From positions 1 through 13,578 of the forward strand of contig DCUN01000106.1 in the NCBI GenBank assembly GCA_002327225.1: DNA of 13,578 bases, in the 5' to 3' direction. The position numbers and the translations under genes were made by a program. The notes beneath the pieces were generated by a model that saw nothing but the letters and a program-made list of their open reading frames with translations, ran no database searches and was not told the DNA's origin. The stretch is from Desulfobulbaceae bacterium UBA2213 (GTDB lineage Bacteria > Desulfobacterota > Desulfobulbia > Desulfobulbales > Desulfocapsaceae). This document shows, one piece after another, positions 7,082 through 13,578 of the stretch; the first letter of the stretch is position 1; each line of letters begins with the position of its first letter.

Positions 7082-8701
7082 ATGGTTGGATTAAGTACTC
7101 AGCACATGATTGAAGAGATTCAGGATAATATAAAAACCGGCGATGCCATGAAGACGCAACTGGTCCTCTCTCATCTAGGTGAGGTGGATAAAAAGACTCA
7201 GAATCGTTTGATCTATGAGCTTACCAGGGGGGAGGTGTCATTCAGTATACCTCAGCTTCTTTATCTGCTGGCTGATTATCCGGTTCTGGCTACTGAACTG
7301 CCGATTATCAAAGAGACTCTGATCTCGCAACTGCTGGCCTATCCTGAGCTGTTGAGCGGTTTTCTCGGCAATCCGGAAATCAAGGGGAAGCAGTATCTGA
7401 TTCAGCTTGCCGGGGAACTTCGATCTGACGATTCAACGCTGGCCTTGATGGCTCTGGTTGCTGGCTCTCAGGATGAAGCAGAAATCAAACTTGTCCTTGA
7501 GACCCTTGGTCTGATTGGGGATCCTGAGGCCATCAATGTTCTGACTGATTATCTCTATGCCGCCAATCGAGATCTGATTGTCACGGCAGTTCAGGCGCTT
7601 GGCCAGGTTGGAACGCCGACAGCCATGCATCGTCTGGCCGAGAGGATGGGGACGGATAATGAGCTTGATTTTATGATCCTATCAATCTTTGCCGATGTCC
7701 AGGATCAGGTCTCTTTAGAAAAATTGAATGAAACCCTGCGCTCTCATTATGCCCATATGCGGACCTATGCCAAACAGGAGATTGTCCGTATTGGCGCCAA
7801 GGCGGTTCCCAATCTTATAGAAAATCTTTTACATGATGATCCTGATTTCCAGATTCACACCTTGAATGTCCTGGGTGATATCGGAGATGAGTCGGCAATT
7901 ATGCCGATCAGAAAGTTGCTGGGACGTGATCCCAAGAGCGCCAATGTCCGTTTTGCGGCCTATGAGACGCTTGCTCTTCTACCTTTGCGTAAAGGGGCTT
8001 ATACCCTGACCGTTGGACTGACGGACAAGGAGGATCATGTCTGTATTGCTGCCGCCAGGGCGATCGAACGTAATTATTCTGAGATTATGGTGGCAGGTAT
8101 TAAAAACCTGTTGATGGAGAAGGACGATGAGGCCCGGCATATCACCAAAATCATAGTCAATGGTCAGGTAGACAAGATCTTTATGAGCCTTGCCGATGAG
8201 CCCTATTTTCAGGAAATGGCCATGGTTTATCTTCCTCATGCCCATCAGGATGTAAGGAATCATTACCATGAGCTGTTGAAGAAGGTCGGCATGGATGAGT
8301 TTGCCGGACTTCTGGTTGGTACTGAAGAGAAAAAAGTGAAACAGAAGGTGGTGGCGGTCGATGATTCCAGGATGATTCTCAACATCTACAAGGCCACCCT
8401 GCATGAACTGGGCTATGATCCGGTATTGTTTGAGTTTCCGGCATCGGCACTCGAATGGCTGGCGAAAGAAAAACCAGCAATGGTCTTAACGGATCTGAAT
8501 ATGCCGGAGATAACCGGGGTCGGTCTGACGGAAAGGATACGAGCAAGATATTCTGTCGCAGAGCTGCCGGTGATCATGGTTACTACCCAGAACGAGGCCC
8601 AGGATAACAAGGCAGCCTTGGCTGCCGGAGTAAACAAGATTATTCAGAAGCCTTTTAATGCGGCATCCTTGAAAGCGGCCATGGCAGAGTTTCTGGCATA
8701 A
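7082..8701 (+). CDS. HEAT-repeat protein with C-terminal response-regulator receiver domain
   Basis: The 539-residue product is soluble. Residues 1 to about 120 are helical without a clear family. From about 125 to 400 there are degenerate HEAT repeats, for example LETLGLIGDPEAINVLTDYL and LNVLGDIGDESAIMPIRKLL, which normally form a curved scaffold for protein contacts. Residues 420-539 are a complete receiver domain: acidic pair Asp427-Asp428 (VDDSRM), phospho-acceptor Asp471 (TDLNMPE), the switch Thr in MVTTQ and the Lys of QKPF. All phosphorylation residues are present. The receiver is at the C-terminus and there is no DNA-binding or enzymatic output domain, so phosphorylation probably controls a protein interaction. 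ATG 7082 is chosen because GGAAGAG precedes it by 5 bases; a GTG at 7010 would add an unlikely extension. Its partner kinase is unknown. The kinase ending at 5094 is a candidate by proximity only. Confidence 0.9.
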   Translation: MVGLSTQHMIEEIQDNIKTGDAMKTQLVLSHLGEVDKKTQNRLIYELTRGEVSFSIPQLLYLLADYPVLATELPIIKETLISQLLAYPELLSGFLGNPEIKGKQYLIQLAGELRSDDSTLALMALVAGSQDEAEIKLVLETLGLIGDPEAINVLTDYLYAANRDLIVTAVQALGQVGTPTAMHRLAERMGTDNELDFMILSIFADVQDQVSLEKLNETLRSHYAHMRTYAKQEIVRIGAKAVPNLIENLLHDDPDFQIHTLNVLGDIGDESAIMPIRKLLGRDPKSANVRFAAYETLALLPLRKGAYTLTVGLTDKEDHVCIAAARAIERNYSEIMVAGIKNLLMEKDDEARHITKIIVNGQVDKIFMSLADEPYFQEMAMVYLPHAHQDVRNHYHELLKKVGMDEFAGLLVGTEEKKVKQKVVAVDDSRMILNIYKATLHELGYDPVLFEFPASALEWLAKEKPAMVLTDLNMPEITGVGLTERIRARYSVAELPVIMVTTQNEAQDNKAALAAGVNKIIQKPFNAASLKAAMAEFLA

Positions 8702-8716
8702 GATACCAAAGCTGGA

Positions 8717-9514
8717 TCAGAGCGGAAGTCGTTGCAGCAGTACAGGAAGTTTATGAAAGTCTCTGCCCACATCCTCTGGCCTGTGGGCATCAGATCCCGC
8801 CTGCAGAGGGATCTCTCGCTCGATGGCCATCTGGATAATGGCCGGGAGTGGAAAAGGATTTCCACGGATAGAAAAACCTGAGGTGTTGATTTCAAGGGCC
8901 ATATTTTTGGCCTTAACTGTGTCGAGCAGTTTACTGATCTGTTGCCAGTGGCCTTGGCTGAGGTGGAGCTCCGGCTGGAAACGGAGAGCCGCGTCCAGAT
9001 GGCAGAGGACAGTGCCCGGGAGGACAAGGACTGCCTGGATGAGGGTGCTGAAATAGTTGTCAAGGACTCTCTCACAGCCTGCTGCTGTAATCGCCTTGAT
9101 ATTTCTTTCTTGCCTGCTGACCAGGTTCAAGTCAAAAGAGTGGTCAAGGTCAGGCATAAAATGGTAGGAAATCCCTACTTGATCCCAGGAATGTTTTTGC
9201 AACCGCTCCTGCAGCTCCTGCCAGTGAGTGGTGCTGAACCCTACCTCAACTCCCAGCCCGATGGTGAGTCGGTCGCCATATTCCTCCTGGAGTCTCCGCC
9301 CTTCTTGGAAATAGTCATCAAAGTCTTTGTCTGTCAGCCAGGTTATCTCAAAATAGTTGACACCTGCCTCCATATGTTCAAGAAATACGATATGTTCCAG
9401 GTTTTTTTTGATGGCTGACAGCACATACTCCTCCATGCTGCCTACGGCATGATGGCAGTATCGGGTGTGCATATGACCATCGTACTTGAGATTGATCAGG
9501 GGGTGGGGTGACAT
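8717..9514 (-). CDS. PHP-domain phosphatase, histidinol-phosphatase (HisJ/HisK) type
   Basis: The 265-residue product belongs to the PHP metal-dependent phosphoesterase superfamily. The first metal motif is DGHMH (His14, His16), followed by TRYCHHA. Later motifs are FLEHME, GVEVGF, ISYHFM, CHLDAALRF, LEINTSG and GSDAHRPEDVG, which supply the remaining His, Asp and Glu ligands of a trinuclear site. The overall order and the GSDAHRPED ending match histidinol-phosphate phosphatases of the PHP type, which dephosphorylate L-histidinol phosphate in histidine synthesis. No other his gene is nearby, so another phosphate substrate is possible. The gene converges on the HEAT-receiver gene with only 15 bases between the stops. 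Upstream on the same strand is a small hypothetical gene, 146 bases away. GAGGTG lies 11 bases before the ATG, a rather long spacing. Confidence 0.87.
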   Translation of the reverse strand: MSPHPLINLKYDGHMHTRYCHHAVGSMEEYVLSAIKKNLEHIVFLEHMEAGVNYFEITWLTDKDFDDYFQEGRRLQEEYGDRLTIGLGVEVGFSTTHWQELQERLQKHSWDQVGISYHFMPDLDHSFDLNLVSRQERNIKAITAAGCERVLDNYFSTLIQAVLVLPGTVLCHLDAALRFQPELHLSQGHWQQISKLLDTVKAKNMALEINTSGFSIRGNPFPLPAIIQMAIEREIPLQAGSDAHRPEDVGRDFHKLPVLLQRLPL

Positions 9515-9542
9515 CTGGCCGTTAGCACCTCATGCCGTACTC

Positions 9543-9592
9543 GGCGGTTTGTCATTGAGTAACTTTCCGCCAATGAATGTCTGCATTGGCGG
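9543..9592 (-). repeat. Hairpin with an alternative partner in the leader of the PHP gene
   Basis: CCGCCAATG (9567-9575) and CATTGGCGG (9584-9592) make a perfect 9-bp stem with an 8-base loop. A further GGCGG at 9543-9547 can pair instead with CCGCC at 9567-9571. The two pairings exclude each other. The region lies 29-78 bases upstream of the PHP gene's start codon. The layout resembles an attenuation or anti-hairpin switch, but there is no T-tract behind the stem on the minus strand. Confidence 0.45.
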
Positions 9593-9606
9593 CCAAGGAA
9601 AAAAAT

Positions 9607-9648
9607 AAAGAATACAATTTCAAGTGGTTAACTTAAAGTCACTTGGAA
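9607..9648 (-). terminator. Possible weak terminator of the small minus-strand gene
   Basis: TTTCAAGTG (9618-9626) pairs with CACTTGGAA (9640-9648), a 9-bp stem with one G-U pair and a 13-base loop. On the minus strand it is followed by a T-rich stretch that is interrupted by other bases. It lies 13 bases beyond the stop of the small gene, where a terminator is expected. The stem is AT-rich and the tail imperfect, so some read-through into the PHP gene is likely. Confidence 0.3.
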
Positions 9649-9660
9649 GAGAAGGATTTC

Positions 9661-9855
9661 TCAGGCATTTCCCTTGGGGAAAAAATGGATAACACCATCA
9701 ATGTCTGAGGTGTCACAGACATGTCCAATGTCCATTTCCAAATCAAGGAATTCTCCGATCCCGCCAATATTTAAGGACAGGGCAGGGCCATCCGGAAGAT
9801 GGTAGATTAGGGTCTGGACCTTCGCGTAATCAATGGGTTGGACAAAAAGTTTCAT
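9661..9855 (-). CDS. Small hypothetical protein (64 aa)
   Basis: I do not recognise this protein. The ATG (complement of 9853-9855) is preceded by TAGGAAA with 7-base spacing, a good ribosome binding site. The product begins MKLFVQPIDYAKVQTLIYHL and continues with NIGGIGEFLDLEMDIGHV. It is acidic, with one Cys, no signal peptide and no transmembrane segment. The alternating hydrophobic pattern suggests a small compact alpha/beta protein. It is likely real because it fills its interval, has a proper ribosome binding site and is followed by a terminator-like stem. It precedes the PHP phosphatase gene on the same strand, and the two may be co-transcribed. Confidence 0.55.
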   Translation of the reverse strand: MKLFVQPIDYAKVQTLIYHLPDGPALSLNIGGIGEFLDLEMDIGHVCDTSDIDGVIHFFPKGNA

Positions 9856-9930
9856 TAAATTTTCCTATATTTACTTAAGTTGCGAAGAGGGACAATGAAA
9901 AAATGACTGGAAGCGTTATCTTTGAACACA

Positions 9931-9959
9931 ACTATAAGGATTCTTGCCGTAAACTGCAA
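9931..9959 (-). promoter_or_regulatory. Weak candidate promoter for the small minus-strand gene
   Basis: On the minus strand, TTGCAG (complement of 9954-9959) is followed after 17 bases by TATAGT (complement of 9931-9936). The -10 matches at five of six positions and the -35 at three. The leader to the ATG would be about 70 bases. Confidence 0.25.
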
Positions 9960-10007
9960 GGGATATGACAAGCGTTATGTGGGGGTTGCTTTTCATCCAT
10001 ACCTGGA

Positions 10008-10047
10008 GCATCCGGCACCAGGGCAACCATGCTCTGGTGCCGGATGC
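10008..10047. repeat. Near-perfect 40-nt inverted repeat
   Basis: GCATCCGGCACCAG (10008-10021) is matched exactly by CTGGTGCCGGATGC (10034-10047). The pairing continues inward through one G-U pair and GCA/TGC to a 4-base ACCA loop, giving an 18-bp stem. It is much more GC-rich than its surroundings and ends 12 bases before the -35 of the plus-strand promoter. No T-tract follows on either strand, so it is not a classical intrinsic terminator. It could be a REP-like repeat, a transcription barrier between divergent genes or a protein-binding site. Only one copy is in this window. Confidence 0.8.
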
Positions 10048-10059
10048 CATGAAATAGGT

Positions 10060-10088
10060 TTGACAGGGGCAGGGTATATGCTTATTAT
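10060..10088 (+). promoter_or_regulatory. Strong sigma70-type promoter for the YkgJ-family gene
   Basis: TTGACA (10060-10065, perfect consensus) is separated by exactly 17 bases from TATTAT (10083-10088, five of six). This is the best promoter match in the window. The predicted start near 10095 leaves a leader of about 200 bases before ATG 10294. Confidence 0.6.
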
Positions 10089-10293
10089 CATAAATTCTGT
10101 GTAGCGAAATCGTTATAAAGGTTCAAGTTGTTTCGTAACGGTTTTTGTATTGTACTAGCCAGGCGTTACCCAAAGAGGCAGTCGGGAAAAAAAGGCTGAT
10201 TCTTTGAGGCGACATAAGAATTCGTAAAGGAAATGAGAAAAAAAATTGTTCATTTCATAACGGCTTCTAACTATTTAATTATAAGGTGATATT

Positions 10294-11238
10294 ATGACTG
10301 AGCAAAATATGTCGGGCAAAGAGAAGGTTCTCTTTGGTAAAGCAACCAATCCATCCAATATCCTTCCTCAGAAACTGACACTCGACAGCAGGATCAAGTT
10401 TCGCTGTCATCCCGGAGTCAAATGCTTTACCGCCTGTTGTGGAGGGATCAAGATTATTCTGACCCCCTATGATATCCTGCAGTTGAGAAAACGGTTGGAT
10501 ATGCCAGCCCATGAGTTTATTCAGCAGTATGCGACCCCTGTCTACCTTGAGCAGACCGATATGCCGGGTGTGGCCATCAAACTGCGTGAAGAGGATCAGA
10601 AATGTCCTTTTGTGACCCCTGAAGGATGCACGGTTTACAGTGACCGGCCTTCTGCCTGTCGCTATTATCCCGTAGGAATGGCTGATTTTCACGAGGGTGG
10701 TGATAACAAGAGCAAGGATGGCGATCAGAACGACGAAGAAAAATTTTTCTTTATCGTCAAGGAAGAGCACTGCAAGGGCTTTGAAGAGGATAAGGAATGG
10801 ACTGTCCGTGAATGGCGCGCCGATCAGGGCGTTGATCTGCGGGATGAGATGAACAAGGAATGGCTGCGCCTGGTTATGCGGCGCAAGTCATTCGGCCATC
10901 AGGCCACCCTCTCGGAACAGGCCAAACGCATGTTCTTCATGGCCTCGACCGATCTTGACCATTTCCGTACCTTTGTCTTTGAGAGTTCCTTTCTTGATAC
11001 CTTCATTATTGACGAAGAGACGGTGGCCAAGATTAAAGAAGATGATGTGGAGCTCATGCTCTTCTCTTTCAAATATTTGGCTGCGACCCTCTTTGGTGCC
11101 CAAGGCATGAAAATAAGAGAGGACAAGATCCAGGCCAAGGTGGTGGAGATCAAACAGCGTCAGGATGAATCAGTGCTTGAGTCGGTTCAGGACTATGAGA
11201 AGATCAAGCAGCAGCGGGAGATGGAAGCCAAGAGTTGA
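10294..11238 (+). CDS. YkgJ-family cysteine-cluster protein
   Basis: The 314-residue product carries the zinc- or iron-chelating cysteine domain of the CxxCxxCC (YkgJ, PF03692) type near its N-terminus. Cys38, Cys44 and the pair Cys48-Cys49 lie in FRCHPGVKCFTACCGG. Cys104 and Cys112 lie in KCPFVTPEGC, Cys122 in SACRYYPVG and Cys160 in EEHCKGF. Proteins of this family probably bind a metal or Fe-S centre; the cellular role is not established. An acidic, charged insert (residues about 133-150, GGDNKSKDGDQNDEEK) separates the last two cysteine positions. The C-terminal half is helical and highly charged, ending in a probable coiled coil (about 275-314), and is longer than in small YkgJ proteins. 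AAGGTG gives a good ribosome binding site for ATG 10294. It is transcribed alone and ends at a strong terminator. Confidence 0.87.
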   Translation: MTEQNMSGKEKVLFGKATNPSNILPQKLTLDSRIKFRCHPGVKCFTACCGGIKIILTPYDILQLRKRLDMPAHEFIQQYATPVYLEQTDMPGVAIKLREEDQKCPFVTPEGCTVYSDRPSACRYYPVGMADFHEGGDNKSKDGDQNDEEKFFFIVKEEHCKGFEEDKEWTVREWRADQGVDLRDEMNKEWLRLVMRRKSFGHQATLSEQAKRMFFMASTDLDHFRTFVFESSFLDTFIIDEETVAKIKEDDVELMLFSFKYLAATLFGAQGMKIREDKIQAKVVEIKQRQDESVLESVQDYEKIKQQREMEAKS

Positions 11239-11258
11239 AAGCTGAATCTTGATTAAAT

Positions 11259-11302
11259 AAAAAAAGGGGTTTCGGAAAGTAATTTCCGAAACCCCTTTTT
11301 TT
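11259..11302. terminator. Bidirectional intrinsic terminator
   Basis: GGGGTTTCGGAAA (11266-11278) and TTTCCGAAACCCC (11283-11295) form a perfect 13-bp stem with a GTAA loop. Seven T residues follow at 11296-11302 and seven A residues precede at 11259-11265. It therefore works in both directions, between the converging YkgJ-family and PFOR genes. Confidence 0.93.
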
Positions 11303-11313
11303 ATGGGTAGTGC

Positions 11314-11348
11314 CAGTATCCCTGCAGCTTTCGGGAGCAGGGATACTG
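11314..11348 (-). repeat. Second hairpin downstream of the PFOR gene
   Basis: CAGTATCCCTGC (11314-11325) and GCAGGGATACTG (11337-11348) form a perfect 12-bp stem with an 11-base loop. It begins 13 bases after the PFOR stop on the minus strand and lies before the bidirectional terminator. No T-tract adjoins it. It may stabilise the 3' end of the PFOR mRNA. Confidence 0.7.
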
Positions 11349-11361
11349 ACTGTGTAACAGA

Positions 11362-13578
11362 TTATTTTTCCGGCTCAAGGGCCGCGGCCCGGGCAACCAG
11401 GAACTTCCAGGACTTGGTCACGTCTTTCTGTGACAAGGCCATGAGTTCATCGGCATGAGCAGGATTTACCCTCTTGAGCAAACGGTAGCGATTTTCAGCC
11501 ATAGCGTATTCCTCGAAGGTGATGGTCGGTTCCTTGGAGTCGATGATCAGCGGATTCTTACCCGCTTCCTCCAGCTCTGGGTGATAGCGATAGAGTGGCC
11601 AGTGACCACATTCAACCGCCTTCTTCTGCTGATGCAGGCCTTTGGTCATGTCGATGCCGTGACCAATGCAGTGAGCGTAGGCGATGATGAGTGATGGACC
11701 ATCATAGGCCTCGGCCTCGGCAATGGCCTTGGCAACCTGAATTGGATTGGCACCCATGCTGACCTTGGCAATATAGATATTACCATAGGTGGAGAAAATC
11801 ATGCCGATATCCTTCTTCGGCATCTTCTTGCCGCTGGCCGCAAACTGGGCGGTCGCAGCACGTGGGGTCGATTTTGACATCTGACCGCCGGTATTGGAGT
11901 AGACCTCGGTATCCATGATCATAACGTTTACGTTCTCGCCGGAGGCCAGAACGTGATCAAGACCACCGTAGCCGATGTCATAGGCCCAACCGTCCCCGCC
12001 AAAGATCCACACTGATTTTTTCACCAGGTAGTCGGCCAGCGGCAGCAGGCGTTTAGCAATGATATTCTTGCTGCCCTCAAGCTTGCTCTTCAACTGGGCC
12101 ACGCGGTCACGCTGCAGTTCAATGGCAGTCTGTGACTTCTGGTCAGCACCAAGGATATCGTCGGCCATTTTCTTGGTGATCAGCTTGGCAGTCACAGCCT
12201 CATTGACCAGCTCACCTGCCTGAGCAGCAAGCTTGTTCACAGAGGCCCGCATGCCAAGACCAAATTCGGCATTGTCCTCAAAGAGGGAATTGCCCCATGC
12301 AGGTCCACGCCCGTCTTCCTTTTTACAGTAAGGGGTGGTGGGCAGGTTGCCACTGTAGATGGAGGAACAGCCGGTGGCGTTGGCAATCAGCATCCGGTCG
12401 CCAAACATCTGGGTTACCAGTTTGATATAAGGGGTCTCGCCGCATCCGGAACAGGCACCTGAAAACTCGAAAAGAGGACGGCATAACTGACTGCCCTTGA
12501 TGGTGGATGGGTCAATATCTTTAGGACTTACTTCGGGAAGGCTGAGGAAATATTCTACATTCTTGGATTCAGTGATGCGGACTTCTTCGCTGTTGTCCAC
12601 CATCTGCAGGGCCTTGGTCTTGGCAGGGCAGACATCAACGCACTGGTTACAGGAACAGCAGTCTTCGGTAAAGACCTGGACCATAAATTTCTGGCCGGTG
12701 AACTGCTTGCCTACGGCGTCAGCTGATTTGAAGGCCTTGGGTGCTTTCTTCAGATCAGGGACGATCTTCATCCGGATGGCGGCATGGGGGCAGACGAGAG
12801 AGCATCTGCCGCACTGGATGCAGTTAGCAGGGATCCATTCAGGGATATGAGGCCCGATGTTCCGTTTTTCGTACTGGGTGGTGGCGGTCGGCCAGGTACC
12901 ATCACTCGGTATCTGAGAGACCTTGAGCTCAGTGCCCCGGCCTTCAATCATGGTGGCGCTTACTTCCTTGACAAAGTCAGGCGCATGCTCGGGAACTGTG
13001 GGTGGCATTTCATGGCCAGTGGTGGATTTGTTCAGTTTTACTTCAACAATGTTCGTCATTGCTGCGTCGACGGCACTGTAGTTCATATTAACAATCTTGT
13101 CGCCTTTTTTACCATAGGTCTTTTTGATCGCATTCTTGATAGCGGTGACAGATTCTTCCTTGGTGAGGATGCCGGAGATCAGGAAGAAGGCGGTCTGCAT
13201 GATCATGTTGATATGGGCGCCCAAGCCGAGAGCCTGGCCGAGGGAAGAAGCATCGATGATGTAGAATTTGGCCTTTTTCTGAATCAGTGCCTTCTGTACT
13301 TTGCCCGGCAGTTCGCCCCAGATCTGTTTGGCGTTGAAGGTGGTGGTCAGGAGGAAGGTACCGCCTTCTTCCAGGTTGCGGAGCATGTCATATTTGTCAA
13401 GAAAGGTGAAATTGTGACAGGCGATAAAATTGGCCTTGTTGATGAGATAGGGCGCCACAATCTGATTCTTGCCAAAACGGAGATGGGAAGTAGTCATCGA
13501 TCCGGATTTTTTGGAATCATAGACGAAATACCCTTGAGCTGAATTGTCGGTCTCGGTGCCGATGATCTTGATGCTGTT
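11362..13578 (-). CDS. nifJ: Pyruvate:ferredoxin (flavodoxin) oxidoreductase, C-terminal 738 residues
   Basis: This gene enters from the right window edge, so its 5' part (roughly 440 residues by comparison with the family) is missing. The reading frame is open from 13578, beginning NSIKIIGTETDNSAQGYFVY; the internal ATG at 13497 is not the true start. The enzyme oxidises pyruvate and CoA to acetyl-CoA, CO2 and reduced ferredoxin in the cytoplasm. Visible parts in order are the gamma-like domain (SHLRFG), two ferredoxin motifs CIQCGRCSLVCP and CCSCNQCVDVCP for two [4Fe-4S] clusters, and the TPP domain. That domain has cluster ligands in GACSGCGETP, NATGCSS and YAHCIGHG, and GDGWAYDIGYGG with SNTGGQMSKSTP for TPP and Mg. 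About 100 residues follow the last cluster Cys, so the C-terminal domain VII of the Desulfovibrio africanus enzyme seems absent. The TAA stop lies 13 bases from a hairpin. Confidence 0.97.
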   Translation of the reverse strand, partial: NSIKIIGTETDNSAQGYFVYDSKKSGSMTTSHLRFGKNQIVAPYLINKANFIACHNFTFLDKYDMLRNLEEGGTFLLTTTFNAKQIWGELPGKVQKALIQKKAKFYIIDASSLGQALGLGAHINMIMQTAFFLISGILTKEESVTAIKNAIKKTYGKKGDKIVNMNYSAVDAAMTNIVEVKLNKSTTGHEMPPTVPEHAPDFVKEVSATMIEGRGTELKVSQIPSDGTWPTATTQYEKRNIGPHIPEWIPANCIQCGRCSLVCPHAAIRMKIVPDLKKAPKAFKSADAVGKQFTGQKFMVQVFTEDCCSCNQCVDVCPAKTKALQMVDNSEEVRITESKNVEYFLSLPEVSPKDIDPSTIKGSQLCRPLFEFSGACSGCGETPYIKLVTQMFGDRMLIANATGCSSIYSGNLPTTPYCKKEDGRGPAWGNSLFEDNAEFGLGMRASVNKLAAQAGELVNEAVTAKLITKKMADDILGADQKSQTAIELQRDRVAQLKSKLEGSKNIIAKRLLPLADYLVKKSVWIFGGDGWAYDIGYGGLDHVLASGENVNVMIMDTEVYSNTGGQMSKSTPRAATAQFAASGKKMPKKDIGMIFSTYGNIYIAKVSMGANPIQVAKAIAEAEAYDGPSLIIAYAHCIGHGIDMTKGLHQQKKAVECGHWPLYRYHPELEEAGKNPLIIDSKEPTITFEEYAMAENRYRLLKRVNPAHADELMALSQKDVTKSWKFLVARAAALEPEK

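Larger units (their letters stand above)
9856..10293. other. 438-bp divergent intergenic region with structured elements
   Basis: No convincing gene is seen here. The stretch separates the small minus-strand gene from the YkgJ-type gene. It contains a direct repeat AAGCGTTAT (9911-9919 and 9970-9978), the 40-nt hairpin at 10008-10047 and a strong plus-strand promoter at 10060-10088. Its last 200 bases would be the mRNA leader. In this leader, CGTTA (10110-10114) faces TAACG (10136-10140) just before a GTTTTTG run; CAAAGA (10171-10176) faces TCTTTG; and GAAATGA (10230-10236) faces TCATTTC. I could not match it to a known riboswitch class. Confidence 0.6.

Noticed and set aside
8942..9418. 158-codon plus-strand open frame opposite the PHP gene
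   Set aside because: It is antisense to a gene whose full set of metal-binding motifs is present.
9922..10104. 60-codon plus-strand open frame starting with TTG
   Set aside because: It runs through the 40-nt hairpin and the -35/-10 promoter hexamers, has no ribosome binding site and no recognisable protein features.
10095..10293. Known riboswitch (c-di-GMP, SAM or similar) in the YkgJ-gene leader
   Set aside because: The conserved core sequences of the classes I could compare are not seen; only generic stems are present.
12784..13542. 252-codon open frame on the plus strand opposite PFOR
   Set aside because: It is fully antisense to conserved PFOR coding sequence and has no ribosome binding site or recognisable domain.

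Overview
The window (about 13.6 kb, moderate GC) looks like chromosomal DNA from a strictly anaerobic, probably sulfate- or sulfur-metabolising Desulfobacterota (former Deltaproteobacteria, possibly Desulfobulbales). The basis is the gene content: a single-chain pyruvate:ferredoxin oxidoreductase, a CoA-disulfide-reductase/rhodanese fusion, a YkgJ-type cysteine-cluster protein and a dcw-cluster ftsA-ftsZ end. The assignment is an inference from protein character, without a database search. No tRNA, rRNA, CRISPR array, transposase or phage gene was seen, so the window is mostly ordinary core and near-core chromosome.

Layout: (1) 1-1663 holds the 3' end of ftsA and complete ftsZ, the distal end of the division cluster. 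A possible 47-residue small gene with a good ribosome binding site lies between them. (2) 1664-5094 begins with a 7-bp tandem/inverted-repeat element, followed by a radical SAM protein of the TIGR03960 type and a membrane-bound sensor histidine kinase. All genes point the same way as ftsZ. (3) 5180-6916 is an FAD/NAD(P)H CoA-disulfide-reductase-like enzyme with a C-terminal rhodanese domain. (4) 7082-8701 is a HEAT-repeat protein ending in a response-regulator receiver domain. (5) 8717-9855, on the minus strand, carries a PHP-family phosphatase preceded by a small hypothetical gene. (6) 9856-10293 is a 438-bp divergent intergenic region with a near-perfect 40-nt hairpin and a very good sigma70-type promoter. 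The promoter would give a leader of about 200 nt. (7) 10294-11238 is a YkgJ-family cysteine-cluster protein. (8) 11259-11348 is a bidirectional intrinsic terminator plus a second strong hairpin. (9) 11362-13578, minus strand, is the C-terminal 738 residues of pyruvate:ferredoxin oxidoreductase, cut by the window edge.

Functionally, ftsA and ftsZ build the division ring. The kinase and the HEAT-receiver protein are two-component signalling parts without an obvious partner in view. The CoA-disulfide-reductase/rhodanese and PFOR belong to anaerobic thiol/sulfur redox and central carbon metabolism. I see no clear new multi-gene system. The items most worth a second look are the small ORF between ftsA and ftsZ, the 1666-1753 repeat element, the kinase lid insertion, the receiver-at-C-terminus HEAT protein, and the structured 9856-10293 region.
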